A DNA stretch of 64,000 nucleotides from NCBI GenBank assembly GCA_014762505.1, contig JABURS010000041.1, forward strand, positions 1-64,000, in the 5' to 3' direction. Origin of the DNA: Chromatiales bacterium. GTDB taxonomy: Bacteria; Pseudomonadota; Gammaproteobacteria; SpSt-1174. Below the pieces are notes generated by a model. The model did not search any database. It was not told where the DNA came from and worked only from the letters and a program-made list of their open reading frames with translations. This document shows positions 16,687 to 26,402 of the stretch, piece by piece; position 1 is the stretch's first letter, and each line of letters opens with the position of its first letter. Position numbers and translations under genes: made by a program.

Positions 16687-19196
16687 TCATTCCTCCCGCA
16701 GGGCCTCGGCGGGCGGGGTGCGGGCGATGCGCCAGGCCGGGACGATGCTGGCGAGCAGCGCGGCGGCCAGCGCCAGCAGCGTCGCCTCGACGAAGGCCGC
16801 CGGGCCGATGGACAACGGCAGGCGCCAGCCGAAGGCGCGCAGGTTGATCACCTCCACCAGCAGCTGCGACATGACCAGCCCCAGCGGGCCGGCCAGCAGC
16901 AGCGCGGCCAAGGCGATCAGCAGTGCCTGCAGGGCGACCAGTCGCCAGAGCTCCCAGGGTGTGACGCCCAGGGCGCGCAGGGTGGCATGATCGCGGCGGC
17001 GCTCCAGCTGCATGGCCGACAGGGCGCTGAGGATGCCGATGAAGGCGATGCCGATCATCAGCAGGCGCAGTACGTCGGTGACGGCGAAGGTGCGGTCGAA
17101 GATGACCAGCGAACGCTCGCGGATCTCGCGGGTGAGGCTCAGCACGGCCCGGCCGGGGTGGTCGGCCAGGCGCGCGCGCACCGCGGCTGCCACGGTGTCC
17201 GTGTCGGCGCCCGGTTGCAGGTACAGGCCGACGCTGCCCACGGCCGGATCGTCCCAGTGGGCATCATAGAGCGCGCGGCGCATCACCAGCTGGCCCTGGT
17301 CGCTGCCGTAGTCCTGGTAGATGCCGGCTACCTGGAGGGCCACCGGTCCGCGCGCGGTGTAGAGCGTGAGGCTATCGCCGGCTGCGAGTCCGTGCCGATA
17401 GGCCAGCGGTTCGGAGACGAGCAGGGCCTGTTCCCCGTCGAAGGCGGGCCAGCTGCCGCCGGGCCGTTCGGCCAGCAGTCGGAAGCCCCGGTAGCTGGCC
17501 GGGGCCATCTGGATGGCAAGGGTCTCCACCGGGCCGAGACCGGTCTCCAGGGTGACCTGCCGGCCGGTGCTGATGGCCGCCACGCCGGGCAGCCCGCGCA
17601 GGTCGTCGACCAGGGCCTCCGGCAGGTGGCCGCCGCTGCGCAGGCTCGTGCTGGCCGCTGCGGCGACATACATGTCGCCCTGCAGGGTCTGGTCCAGCCA
17701 GCTCGTCACGCTGTGGCGAAAGCTGCCGGTCATCAGGCCCACGCCGATGCTGGCGGCCACCGCGATGCCCAGCGCCGCCACGGCCACGCCGCTGCGGCTG
17801 AGGCCGGCCCCGGTGTCGCGGGCGGCGAGGTGGCCGATGCCCGGCAACAGCCGGTCGAGCAGGGGGGCGGCCAGGCGCGTGAGCAGCTGCAGCAGCGCCG
17901 GGGCCAGCAGGGCGGCACCGAGGATGACCAGGAACAGGGCGACGAAGCCCGGCAGCAGGGCCCGCACCGGGTAGTGGGCGAGGCCGTAGCCGCCGGCGAC
18001 GAGCAGCAGGCCCATGGCATTGAGCAGCGGCAGGCGGCGGCGGATGCCGGCCTCCAGCGACGAGCGCCGCTGGGTGGTGATGGGCGGGGTACGGCCGGCC
18101 TCCAGGGCGGCGGGCAGGCCGGCGACGAGTGCGGCGGCAAGCCCCAGGCCGGCGCCGGTGGCCAGGACGGCGGGGGCGACGCGCACCGCCTCCAGCGTCA
18201 GCTGGAAATAGAGGTCGTTGATGGTCTGAACCACCCGGTCGAGCAGGACCTCGGCCAGTGCCACGCCGAGGACGAGCCCGAACAGGATGCCGAGCAGGGC
18301 GAGCAGGCCGGTCTCGAGCAGGATGAGGCGCACGACCTGGCGGGGCTCCACGCCCAGCATGCGGTAGATGCCGAGTACGGGGCGGCGGCGCAGCACCGCG
18401 AAGGTCATGGTGTTGTAGATGAGAAAGCCGCCAACCACGATGGCCAGCAGGCTCATGGCGGCGAGATTGGTCTCGAATGCCCGTGTCATCTCGCGCTGGG
18501 CGTTGCCGCGTGCCTCGGCGGTGACGAGCCGCAGGCCGGGCGGCAGGGCGTCGCGCAGGCGGGCCAGGCCTTGCGCGTCCTCCGCCGGCAGGTAGAGGTC
18601 GATGCGATCCAGCCGGTTGCCGCGCCCGAGCAGGGTCTGGGCGGTGGCCACGTCCACCCAGAGCAGGCCGTCCACGTCGGCGTCCCCCTCCAGCAGGCCG
18701 GTGAGTGCCAGTGTCTGCACGCGCCCGGCAACGGTCACCTCGAAGTCCGTGCCGGGGGAGAGGTCCAGGCGTGCGGCCGTGCTCGCCGGCAGCAGGGCCC
18801 CGGGGCCGGTGAGAAAGCGGTTGAGGTCCGCCTGGCGGTCGTCGGCCAGGGCGGGACGGAAGTCGGCCTCGGCGAAGGGGTCGATGCCGATCAGACGCAG
18901 GGTCTCGTCCCGGTGCTGGACCAGCCCCTCGACCACGGGCGCGGCGGCCGGCAGCAGACCGGTCCGGCGCAGGCTGGCATAGGTCTCGCCGGGCAGGCCC
19001 TCCGGCGGGCCGAGGAGCTGGTGGGTGGCGCGCCCGGTCACGCCGTCCATGGAGGCCTCGAAGGCGCGTCGGGCACTGTCGTTGGCGAGGTCCACGGCCA
19101 CGACGATGGCCACGCCCAGGGCCACGCCGAGCACGGCCAGCAGCGTCTGCCAGCGCTGGCCGAGCAGGAAGCGGCGGCCGGCCCGCAGGAGCAGGC

Positions 19197-19200
<4 letters not shown>
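16687..19200 (-). CDS. FtsX/MacB-type ABC permease
   Basis: The 837-residue membrane protein has ten predicted helices. One is N-terminal, three groups lie around 260-400 and 410-480, and three lie at the C-terminus, with two large periplasmic domains. Two FtsX-type segments (GGFLIYNTMTFAVLRRRP and GILSALSAMQLERRRDHATL) show the duplicated permease type that, with a LolD-like ATPase, moves lipids or lipoproteins or acts mechanically. The GTG at 19200 overlaps the ATPase stop (GTGA). Upstream in-frame codons would be arginine-rich noise. The substrate is unknown; the lipocalin lipoprotein next door is the obvious partner. Confidence 0.87.
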
Positions 19201-19901
<701 letters not shown>

Positions 19902-19919
19902 GGGTGGCCGCAGCGGTGC

Positions 19920-20312
19920 CTACTGGATGACGAAGCCGGTGAAATAGAGGCCGCGTACCGGCTCCCTGCCCGTAAGTCCGGCAAGGACGGCCTGGATCTC
20001 GGCCTGCAGCTCCTGCCGCCAGACCTCGCGTTCGCGGGTGGATCTCGCCGTCTCCACGTCACGGCCACTGAGGTAGAGGATCATGGTGTTGCGCAGCACG
20101 GGCATGTGGGTCTTGACCAGGTCGGCATCGGCGGTGGAGCCGACGGCGAGCTGTGCGCTCAGCTGCATGAAGTGCGTGCCGCGCCCGCCGGTGAGGTTGA
20201 GCACCAGCGGGGGATCGAGCGGGATGTAGGTCACCGGTCCGGCCGCATCCTCTGCCAGAACGGGGGGCGTGGCCAGCAGCAGGAGCAGCAACAGGGTCAG
20301 CAGGCGGGGCAT
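19920..20312 (-). CDS. exported FliL-like protein
   Basis: The 130-residue protein has a cleavable-looking signal peptide (MPRLLTLLLLLLLATPPVLA) and a FliL domain (YIPLDPPLVLNL, MQLSAQLAVGS, LRNTMILYLSGRD, VRGLYFTGFVIQ). Flagellar FliL is normally an inner membrane anchor protein around the MotAB stator. Here it appears fully exported, no other flagellar gene is in sight, and it is the first gene of the ABC/lipocalin operon. FliL folds resemble stomatin/SPFH domains, so it may act as a periplasmic scaffold for the transporter (inference). Confidence 0.78.
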   Translation of the reverse strand: MPRLLTLLLLLLLATPPVLAEDAAGPVTYIPLDPPLVLNLTGGRGTHFMQLSAQLAVGSTADADLVKTHMPVLRNTMILYLSGRDVETARSTREREVWRQELQAEIQAVLAGLTGREPVRGLYFTGFVIQ

Positions 20313-20646
20313 GGATAGGGGTCCTGGGGTTTGGGTTTGCAGGCGTCAGTTTTACCACGCGGGCGGCGCCTCGTGCATGCGCAGGCCGCGCTGCCCCCCC
20401 CTCTGGTCCCGCGTTTTCGACCGCTGGTCCGGCTGGTGCGTGATGGGCTTCACATCCTGTCCCTATGGGAATTTTTCCCATGTCTTCAGATACCTACGAT
20501 CACTACAGTCCATCCAACAGGACGCATCATGTGCTCGCGGATCTCGGCCCGGAATGGACAGGGCCATGACAGGGGATGGCACATGACGATGCATCGATCG
20601 CATCGCAGGTTCCGCATCACATGCATATACAGTCTGGAGGTTTACC
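20313..20646. other. gene-free divergent regulatory region
   Basis: These 334 bases separate the FliL-like operon (minus) from the 75-residue gene (plus). They hold a perfect inverted repeat, ATGGGAA-TTT-TTCCCAT (20465-20481), followed by an AT-richer stretch with possible -10 elements (TACGAT near 20494). I see no convincing ORF in it: the candidates have no good ribosome site and resemble no family. Confidence 0.5.
20465..20481. promoter_or_regulatory. inverted repeat, operator candidate
   Basis: ATGGGAA (20465-20471) and TTCCCAT (20475-20481) are perfect inverse complements around TTT. The 17-base dyad lies in an intergenic region before possible -10 sequences, as expected of a repressor site. 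No T-run follows that would make it a terminator. Confidence 0.45.
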
Positions 20647-20874
20647 ATGATGATCCGTACCGCTACCGTGGCCCTGCTGATGGGTCTTGCCGCCCCTGCC
20701 TTTGCCCAGCTCGACATGCCGGAATCCCGTACCTGGCAGGTGGAGGGTGATAAGGTCGCCAACCCGGAGGCCATGGTGGCCATCGAGCGCGCCAATCAGA
20801 CCCTCAGCCAGACGCATGCCTCACTGCTCAGCGCCCTGGAATCCATGGACGAGGCGCCCGAATCCTCGCGCTAG
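20647..20874 (+). CDS. small exported protein, unknown
   Basis: The 75-residue product has a clear signal peptide (MMIRTATVALLMGLAAPAFA, cleavage before QLDMPES). The mature part is about 55 residues, hydrophilic and helical, ending EAPESSR. I do not recognise the family. A ribosome site (GGAGG, eight bases upstream) and a strong terminator after the gene support expression as a single-gene transcript. It is probably periplasmic. Confidence 0.68.
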   Translation: MMIRTATVALLMGLAAPAFAQLDMPESRTWQVEGDKVANPEAMVAIERANQTLSQTHASLLSALESMDEAPESSR

Positions 20875-20918
20875 TCCGCGCGTGCCGACGGCACGCCAGT
20901 CCGACTCCCCCGGTTGCC

Positions 20919-20951
20919 GCGTCGTCCGCAAGGACGGCGCGTTTTTTTGTT
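20919..20951 (+). terminator. rho-independent terminator
   Basis: GCGTCGTCC (20919-20927) pairs with GGACGGCGC (20932-20940), with one G-U pair, across a GCAA tetraloop, followed directly by GTTTTTTTGTTT. This is a textbook intrinsic terminator for the small exported-protein gene. Confidence 0.9.
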
Positions 20952-21017
20952 TGGACCGCTGCCCCGCTACACTGCATCGGGCGATGAGCGGGCAGACCGC
21001 CGGGAGGAGAGGAAAGA

Positions 21018-21239
21018 ATGCTAAACTACGGCGCGCCGGACTGGGTGACCTGGATTGCGCAGGATGCCGACGGCAGCTGGTGGGGGTTCGAGGCCGAGCC
21101 CAATCTGCACGACCGCGGCTGGTACGAGAACGAGGTCGGTCGCTGCCTGCGCCTGGCCACGGGCAATCCCTCGCCGGACTGGCGCGACTCCCTGCGCCGC
21201 TACGACGGTCGCGGCCCGACCCACCCCGATCAACCCTGA
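21018..21239 (+). CDS. small conserved protein, unknown
   Basis: The 73-residue soluble protein is rich in Trp and acidic residues (DWVTWIAQDADGSWWGFEAE, then WYENEVGRC). I recall similar unassigned proteins in gammaproteobacteria but no function. A strong purine-rich ribosome site (GAGGAAAGA) precedes the ATG at 21018. It lies 16 bases before gshA and is probably cotranscribed with it. Confidence 0.65.
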   Translation: MLNYGAPDWVTWIAQDADGSWWGFEAEPNLHDRGWYENEVGRCLRLATGNPSPDWRDSLRRYDGRGPTHPDQP

Positions 21240-21255
21240 CATACAGGTAGCGCCC

Positions 21256-22842
21256 TTGTACCGACTGGCGGAACAGCGACTCGGCCGGCTGCTCAACGCA
21301 CGGCAGCAGCACCTCCTCGGTGACGGCCTGGTCGGTCTGGAAAAGGAAAGCCTGCGCGTGAGCCCCAACGGAGGCATCGCGCAGACACCACACCCCAGGG
21401 CCCTGGGTTCGGCGCTCACCCACCCCTACATCACCACCGATTATTCCGAGGCACTGCTCGAATTCATCACGCCGCCCTTCGCCGATCGTACGGGGCCGCT
21501 GCAGTTTCTCGAAGACCTGCAGAAGTTCGTCTATACCCGGCTCGACAACGAGATCCTCTGGGCCACCAGCATGCCTTGTGTGGTGGCGGGCGAGGAGAGC
21601 ATTCCCATCGCCCAGTACGGCAGCTCCAATGTCGGCCTGATGAAGACGGTGTACCGTCGGGGCCTCGGCCATCGCTACGGGCGCGTCATGCAGGTGATCG
21701 CCGGGGTGCACTACAACTATTCCGTGCCCGAGGCCCTGTGGCCGGCACTGCGCGAGTTCGATGGCGACACGGGCGAGGCCGGCACCTATCGTTCGCGGGC
21801 CTACTTCGGCATGATCCGCAACCTGCAACGCGTGGGCTGGCTGATCCCCTACCTGTTCGGCGCCTCGCCGGCGGTGTGCAAGTCCTTCTTCGGCGACATG
21901 CACCCGCCGATGCCGGAATTCGACCGCAACACCTGTTACGAGCCCTATGCCACCTCGCTGCGCATGGGCGACATCGGCTACACCAACGCCAAGGAGGGCG
22001 AGACCGGGATCAAGGCCTGCTACGACGACCTCGACTGCTACGTTAAAAGTCTCAGCTGCGCCATCGAGACGCCCTATCCCGAGTACGAACGCATCGGCGT
22101 GTGCGTGGATGGCGAGTATCGCCAGCTCAATGCCAACATCCTGCAGATCGAGAACGAGTACTACAGTACGGTACGCCCCAAGCAGATCCTGCAGGGGCTG
22201 GAAAAGCCCACCCGGGCACTGGCCAGTCGCGGCGTGCGTTACGTGGAGCTGCGCTCGGTGGACGTGAACGCCTTCCATCCGCTGGGGGTCGACGCCGACC
22301 AGGTGCTCTTCATCGAGGCCCTGATGCTGTTCTGCCTGCTGGCGGACAGCCCACCCATCGATGCCGAGGAGCGGGCCTATATCGACTACAACCAGTCGAC
22401 CACCTCGCACCGGGGGCGCGAGCCCGGGCTCGCGTTGCGTCGCCCCGGCGGGGCCGTGACGCTCAGGGACTGGGCGCTGGAGGTGCTCGAGGCCATGCGG
22501 GGCGTGTGCGAGGCGCTGGACCGCGACGACCCGGAACGGCCCTACAGCCGGGTCCTCGCCATCCAGGTCGAGGCCGTGCACGATCCCGAGCGCACGCCCT
22601 CGGCGCGCATGCTCGCCGAGATGCGCGCCAATGGCGAGGGCTTTTATCACTTCGCCCGTCGCATGTCCCAGGTGCATGGCGAGTACTTCAATGCCCTGCC
22701 GGCGCGTGCCGAGGCCGAGGCCATGCTGGAGCGGCTGGCGGCCGATTCTCTGGCCGAACAGGCGGCCCTGGAGGCCGGGCCGCAGGCCCCCTTCGATGCG
22801 TTTCTCGCGGACTATTTCGCCGGCCGCAGCGCCGGGGGGTGA
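21256..22842 (+). CDS. gshA: glutamate-cysteine ligase GshA
   Basis: The 528-residue protein is the E. coli-type gamma-glutamylcysteine synthetase (E. coli GshA is 518). It joins Glu and Cys with ATP in the first, rate-limiting step of glutathione synthesis. Family motifs are GLEKESLRV, ITTDYSEALLEFITPP, PIAQYGSSNVG, GVHYNYSVP, LRMGDIGYTN and RYVELRSVDVNAF. The start is a TTG at 21256 (LYRLAEQRL), with AGGTAG seven bases before it. Further upstream in-frame sequence overlaps the 73-residue gene in another frame. Glutathione supply links it to the glutathionyl-hydroquinone reductase at 36465. Confidence 0.93.
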   Translation: MYRLAEQRLGRLLNARQQHLLGDGLVGLEKESLRVSPNGGIAQTPHPRALGSALTHPYITTDYSEALLEFITPPFADRTGPLQFLEDLQKFVYTRLDNEILWATSMPCVVAGEESIPIAQYGSSNVGLMKTVYRRGLGHRYGRVMQVIAGVHYNYSVPEALWPALREFDGDTGEAGTYRSRAYFGMIRNLQRVGWLIPYLFGASPAVCKSFFGDMHPPMPEFDRNTCYEPYATSLRMGDIGYTNAKEGETGIKACYDDLDCYVKSLSCAIETPYPEYERIGVCVDGEYRQLNANILQIENEYYSTVRPKQILQGLEKPTRALASRGVRYVELRSVDVNAFHPLGVDADQVLFIEALMLFCLLADSPPIDAEERAYIDYNQSTTSHRGREPGLALRRPGGAVTLRDWALEVLEAMRGVCEALDRDDPERPYSRVLAIQVEAVHDPERTPSARMLAEMRANGEGFYHFARRMSQVHGEYFNALPARAEAEAMLERLAADSLAEQAALEAGPQAPFDAFLADYFAGRSAGG

Positions 22843-22935
22843 CGGGCTTCGCATTCGCGCCATCCGCGGCTTGACCCCGTCCGGCAGGATTGGACTAGTC
22901 TAGGGGTATTGTCCCTGAACGACGTCGGGTTTTTC

Positions 22936-23277
22936 ATGGCCGCATACGCCCCCTTCGACTTTGCCCACTGGATGCAACTGGCCGGCACCGACCCGGAGCG
23001 CTTCGAACGGGCGCGGCTGGCGGCCATCGGTGAAGTCCTGGAGGCGGCGCCCCCGGATCGACGGGAGCGTCTGCGCGGGCTGCAGTGGCGCATCGACCAG
23101 GAGCGCCGACGCGCCCGTACCCCTCTGGCGGCCTGTCTGCGTCTGTCCTCGCTGATGTGGGACTCCCTCAACAACGAGTTGTTGCCGGTGCTGCAGCGGC
23201 TGGTCGATGATGAGAACGCCCACCGCGCCGCTCCACCGCACCCGGCGGCCGTGATCATTCCCTTCCGTCGGCGCTGA
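22936..23277 (+). CDS. DUF3135 family protein
   Basis: The 113-residue soluble protein starts MAAYAPFDFAHWMQLAGTDP and continues FERARLAAIGEVLEAAP and RLRGLQWRIDQERRRARTPL. This matches the DUF3135 pattern. It is mostly helical and of unknown function. The ATG at 22936 was chosen; a TTG at 22909 is also in frame. TTGACC at 22871 and TAGTCT at 22896 form a weak promoter with a 19-base spacer. Confidence 0.7.
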   Translation: MAAYAPFDFAHWMQLAGTDPERFERARLAAIGEVLEAAPPDRRERLRGLQWRIDQERRRARTPLAACLRLSSLMWDSLNNELLPVLQRLVDDENAHRAAPPHPAAVIIPFRRR

Positions 23278-23419
23278 TGCCTGCCGTTTGACCCCGTCGC
23301 CCATCTTGGGCATGTTATGCAGACCCGCCGGCCTGCGGCGGGTGTAACCGGGCCTTACAACAACAAGGGCGGGCATTCCACCCATGCCACCGCGCCAGGC
23401 GGTGAGGCAGACTGGGCGG

Positions 23420-24751
23420 ATGCGCACGAACACCGCCCAATACCAGTACGCCGCCATCATGGACGCACAAGACAAGGCGATTGCCGCCAGCATCGCCCGC
23501 CAGATCAAGCGCTCCCGCAGAGAGGTCACCATCCTCTTCACGGATATCGAGTATTCCACCTACCTGTGGGATATCCGTGGCGATGTCGAGGGCCGGTTGA
23601 TGGTCGACAAGCACAACCGCCTGCTGTTTCCGGTGATCCGTGCCTATCGGGGGCGGGTGATCAAGACCATCGGCGACGCCATCATGGCCTCCTTCAAGAA
23701 CCCCGAGGATGCCGTGCGCGCCGCCATCGGCATCCAGCAGGCGCTCTACCGCGCGCGCAAGCAGGACGACAACTTCTATATCCGCGTGCGCATCGGCATC
23801 CACACCGGCATGGCCATCGTCGAGCACAATGACGTGTTCGGCGATGTGGTCAATGTCGCCTCGCGCATCGAGAACGAGGCCAAGGGCGACGAGATCCTGC
23901 TCTCGGAGAACACGGCCGCCACGCTCAAGGACAAGGGCTATTTCCTGGTGGAGGAGGGGGAGTTCATCTTCAAGGGCAAGCGCGAGCCCATGGGGGTGAT
24001 GCGCTGTGAATGGAAGCATGCCCAGGACATGCTGGAGAACGTGAAATTCACGTCTTTCCTGCCGGTGGGGCCGAGCCAGCAGCGCGAGCTGCTGCTCTAT
24101 GCCGTGGCCACACTCGGCATGTTGTACTTCCTCTACGCCAACTACCTGCGCTACGTGATCGCCGACTTCGAGACCTTCGCGCTGATCACGCTCAACCCGC
24201 TGATGCTGATGCAAGTGCATCCGCTGATGCCGGTACTCGGGGCGGCTCTGGCGATCTATGCCGTGCTGCTGGCCTCGCGTATCCGCCGCATCCCGCCCTT
24301 CGTCCTGCGGCTGCTCAAGGGGGGGTTCGGCTTCGCCATCGGCTTCTTCGGGTTCATGCTGCCGATGCAATATCTGCCGGCAGAGCTGACCTCCACGGTC
24401 CATGCGCCGCTCTACGAATCCCGCCACGAGTTTGTCGAGGTGCGTCACGACGCCATCGTCATCGAGCAGCTCGAGCCGACCGCCCGCATCGTCGCCACGG
24501 TGGAGCGGGGCAACCTGCTACTGCGAACCGACAACCGCGTGCGTGACGGCGTGACCTGGAACCAGGTCATCGTGAGTGAGCGCGAACGGGGCTGGATCCA
24601 GGAAACCATCCCGGCGCGTTTTGGTGTGCCCGAGATCGAGAATACCCGCACCAAGCGTTTCCTCTTTACCCTGGCCGATCTCTATGCCCTGGTCATTGGC
24701 GGGTTGATGTTCCTCTGGGGAACGTTAAACTTCCGCATTCGCCCGACCTGA
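23420..24751 (+). CDS. class III adenylate/guanylate cyclase, catalytic domain first
   Basis: The 443-residue protein starts with a class III nucleotide cyclase domain (about 35-205). Metal-binding Asp 42 (FTDIEYST) and Asp 86 (IGDAIM), substrate-contacting Lys 82, and Asn 145/Arg 149 (VNVASR) are all present, so it should be active. Residues 215-330 then contain about four membrane helices. A ~90-residue extracytoplasmic domain resembling a bacterial SH3 (VERGNLLLRTDNRVRDGVTW) follows, and a last helix lies near the C-terminus. Having the enzyme before the membrane part reverses the usual order. Possible starts are 23384, 23420 and 23459. The FHA gene follows. Confidence 0.82.
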   Translation: MRTNTAQYQYAAIMDAQDKAIAASIARQIKRSRREVTILFTDIEYSTYLWDIRGDVEGRLMVDKHNRLLFPVIRAYRGRVIKTIGDAIMASFKNPEDAVRAAIGIQQALYRARKQDDNFYIRVRIGIHTGMAIVEHNDVFGDVVNVASRIENEAKGDEILLSENTAATLKDKGYFLVEEGEFIFKGKREPMGVMRCEWKHAQDMLENVKFTSFLPVGPSQQRELLLYAVATLGMLYFLYANYLRYVIADFETFALITLNPLMLMQVHPLMPVLGAALAIYAVLLASRIRRIPPFVLRLLKGGFGFAIGFFGFMLPMQYLPAELTSTVHAPLYESRHEFVEVRHDAIVIEQLEPTARIVATVERGNLLLRTDNRVRDGVTWNQVIVSERERGWIQETIPARFGVPEIENTRTKRFLFTLADLYALVIGGLMFLWGTLNFRIRPT

Positions 24752-24877
24752 GCTGGCGCTGGAACTGTGACTGCGTTCATACCGGCGCGCACGGGGCGCT
24801 GTTATCTTCTGTCCACAGGGCGAGGGAAGCTCCCCGCCACGCCAGGACAGGCGCACGAATCTTGAAGAGGACGACCC

Positions 24878-25303
24878 ATGTCGAAGTCAGTCAACAGCGG
24901 TTCCTTCGAGCCCGGCTACCAGGAAACGGCCGAGAGCGATGTGTCGCGCGTGCGCGCGCTGTACAACCCGGACTCCCGTCTGGTGTTGCGCATGGGCGAC
25001 GCCGAGATCGTCATGACCCCTGCCATGCGCGTGTTCACCATGGGCCGTAATGCCGACTGCGACCTGGTCGTCAACGAGCCCTACGTGTCGCTGGTACATG
25101 TACGTATCCTGTACCGCAAGGGCAAGTTCGTGCTCATCGACCAGAGCCGCAATGGCACCTATGTGCGTGCCGAAGGCGGTCCGGAGATCGGCCTGGTGCA
25201 GGACGACGAATTCCCGCTGGCCGGCAACGGTGCCATCAGCCTGGGGCATCCGGGCAGCGAGGATGCCCACGACCTGATCCGCTATCGCTTCGAAGACAAG
25301 TGA
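24878..25303 (+). CDS. FHA domain protein
   Basis: The 141-residue protein is essentially one forkhead-associated domain (about 35-125): FTMGRNADCDLVVNEPYVSLVHVRI and LIDQSRNGTYVR. FHA domains bind phosphothreonine peptides. The GR and the S..H and NGTYV motifs are present, though the usual SRxH is SLVH. AAGAGGACGACCC precedes the ATG at 24878. It follows the N-catalytic cyclase and may be an adaptor for signalling by that locus. No Ser/Thr kinase of the Hanks type is in the window, apart from the SrkA kinase of a different fold. Confidence 0.85.
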   Translation: MSKSVNSGSFEPGYQETAESDVSRVRALYNPDSRLVLRMGDAEIVMTPAMRVFTMGRNADCDLVVNEPYVSLVHVRILYRKGKFVLIDQSRNGTYVRAEGGPEIGLVQDDEFPLAGNGAISLGHPGSEDAHDLIRYRFEDK

Positions 25304-25309
25304 ATCCCG

Positions 25310-25329
25310 GCATCCGCCCCGGCGGATGC
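25310..25329 (+). terminator. hairpin after FHA gene
   Basis: GCATCCGCC (25310-25318) pairs perfectly with GGCGGATGC (25321-25329) across CC. It starts six bases after the FHA stop codon. There is no T tract, so it may act as a weak terminator or RNA-end stabiliser. Confidence 0.45.
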
Positions 25330-25391
25330 TGAACCCCGGCCCCCGATCCGTGTCCAATCCGGCGATTCCCCCGTTTATGCCGGAGTACATC

Positions 25392-25892
25392 GTGAAGGTC
25401 CTCTCTCCCCCCGTACTGACGCTAATCCTCATCCTGTTGTCCGCCCCCGCGGCCGCGCTGCAGGACTTCGACGGTCGCCCGGCCGGTCTGGCCGACCATA
25501 TCGGCCAGGACGAACGCTGGCTGGTGGTGATGATCTGGGAATCGAACTGCCCGGCCTGTAACCGTGTCGCCCATCAGTACGTGGATTTCCATGAGTTCAA
25601 CGCCGATCGTCGCGCCCGCGTGCTCGGCATCTCCATCGATGGGCCGGCCGCCGTGGCCGATGCGAAGGCCTTCGTCGAGCGTCACCAGGTCCAGTTCCCC
25701 AACCTGATCGGCGATCCGGCCGAGGTCGCCATGCGCTATCGGCAGCTCACCGGCAATGCCTTTGTCGGCACCCCCAGCTTTCTGTTGTTCGATCCGCAGG
25801 GACAGCTGCGCGGCTACCAGGCGGGCATGATGCCGGCCGAGGTTGTGGAGCGCTTCATCGACGAGGCGGCGGCAGGCAGCGCCGCCCGTTAA
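25392..25892 (+). CDS. exported thioredoxin-like (TlpA/ResA) protein
   Basis: With the GTG start at 25392 the 166-residue product begins with a signal peptide (VKVLSPPVLTLILILLSAPAAA). A thioredoxin fold with redox motif CPAC (WESNCPACNRV) and the cis-Pro region GTPSFLLFD follow. It should be a periplasmic thiol-disulfide reductase or a sensor of disulfide state. GGAG lies six bases before the GTG. An ATG at 25377 in frame is possible. Its substrate is unknown. Confidence 0.8.
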   Translation: MKVLSPPVLTLILILLSAPAAALQDFDGRPAGLADHIGQDERWLVVMIWESNCPACNRVAHQYVDFHEFNADRRARVLGISIDGPAAVADAKAFVERHQVQFPNLIGDPAEVAMRYRQLTGNAFVGTPSFLLFDPQGQLRGYQAGMMPAEVVERFIDEAAAGSAAR

Positions 25893-25973
25893 GCCCCCCG
25901 GCTGTGCTATAAGGACGTTTGCAGGATGATCTGGCAGCGGAACGTCCGTACATGGCTGGCAAGGGAGGCTGGG

Positions 25974-26396
25974 ATGGGATCCCATGAGCGTATCCGGGTA
26001 GTGATCGTGGACGATGCCGCGATGACCCGCGGCATACTGCAGCTGATGCTGGAGATCGAGGGCTACGAGGTGGTCGGCGAGGCCGGCAATGCCCGCGAGG
26101 CGTTGGACCTGGTACGGCGGCTGGTTCCGGACGTGGTCTTTCTGGACATCAACCTGCCGGATCAGAGCGGCATGGCGGTGCTGCAGCAGCTGCACCACGA
26201 TTTCCCCGACCTTGGCGTGATCATGATCACCGTGGATGACACGGCCGACTGCATGCGCGAGGCCATTCGCAACGGGGCGCTGGGCTACGTGCTCAAGCCC
26301 CTGTCGGAAGACCGGGCCGTGGCCACCATCCGCAATATCCTGCGCAGCCGCTACGGAGTGTCATCCCGCGTGGTTGGTCTCGGTGATACGTACTGA
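25974..26396 (+). CDS. CheY-like single-domain response regulator
   Basis: The 140-residue protein is one receiver domain. It has acidic pocket Asp 13/14, phosphoacceptor Asp 58 (VVFLDINLP), conserved Thr 86 and Lys 108 (VLKPLS). No output domain is present, so it works by protein contact, as CheY does. AAGGGAGG lies before the ATG at 25974; an in-frame ATG at 25926 lacks a site. It converges with the TraB-family gene with six bases between them. No cognate kinase is adjacent; the orphan PAS kinase at 13779 is one candidate. Confidence 0.87.
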   Translation: MGSHERIRVVIVDDAAMTRGILQLMLEIEGYEVVGEAGNAREALDLVRRLVPDVVFLDINLPDQSGMAVLQQLHHDFPDLGVIMITVDDTADCMREAIRNGALGYVLKPLSEDRAVATIRNILRSRYGVSSRVVGLGDTY

Positions 26397-26402
26397 CCGC
26401 CC

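Noticed and set aside
20577-20595. TGGCACATGACGATGC, sigma-54-like
   Set aside because: The GG-to-GC spacing is 11 bases instead of 10, so it is not a functional -24/-12 element.
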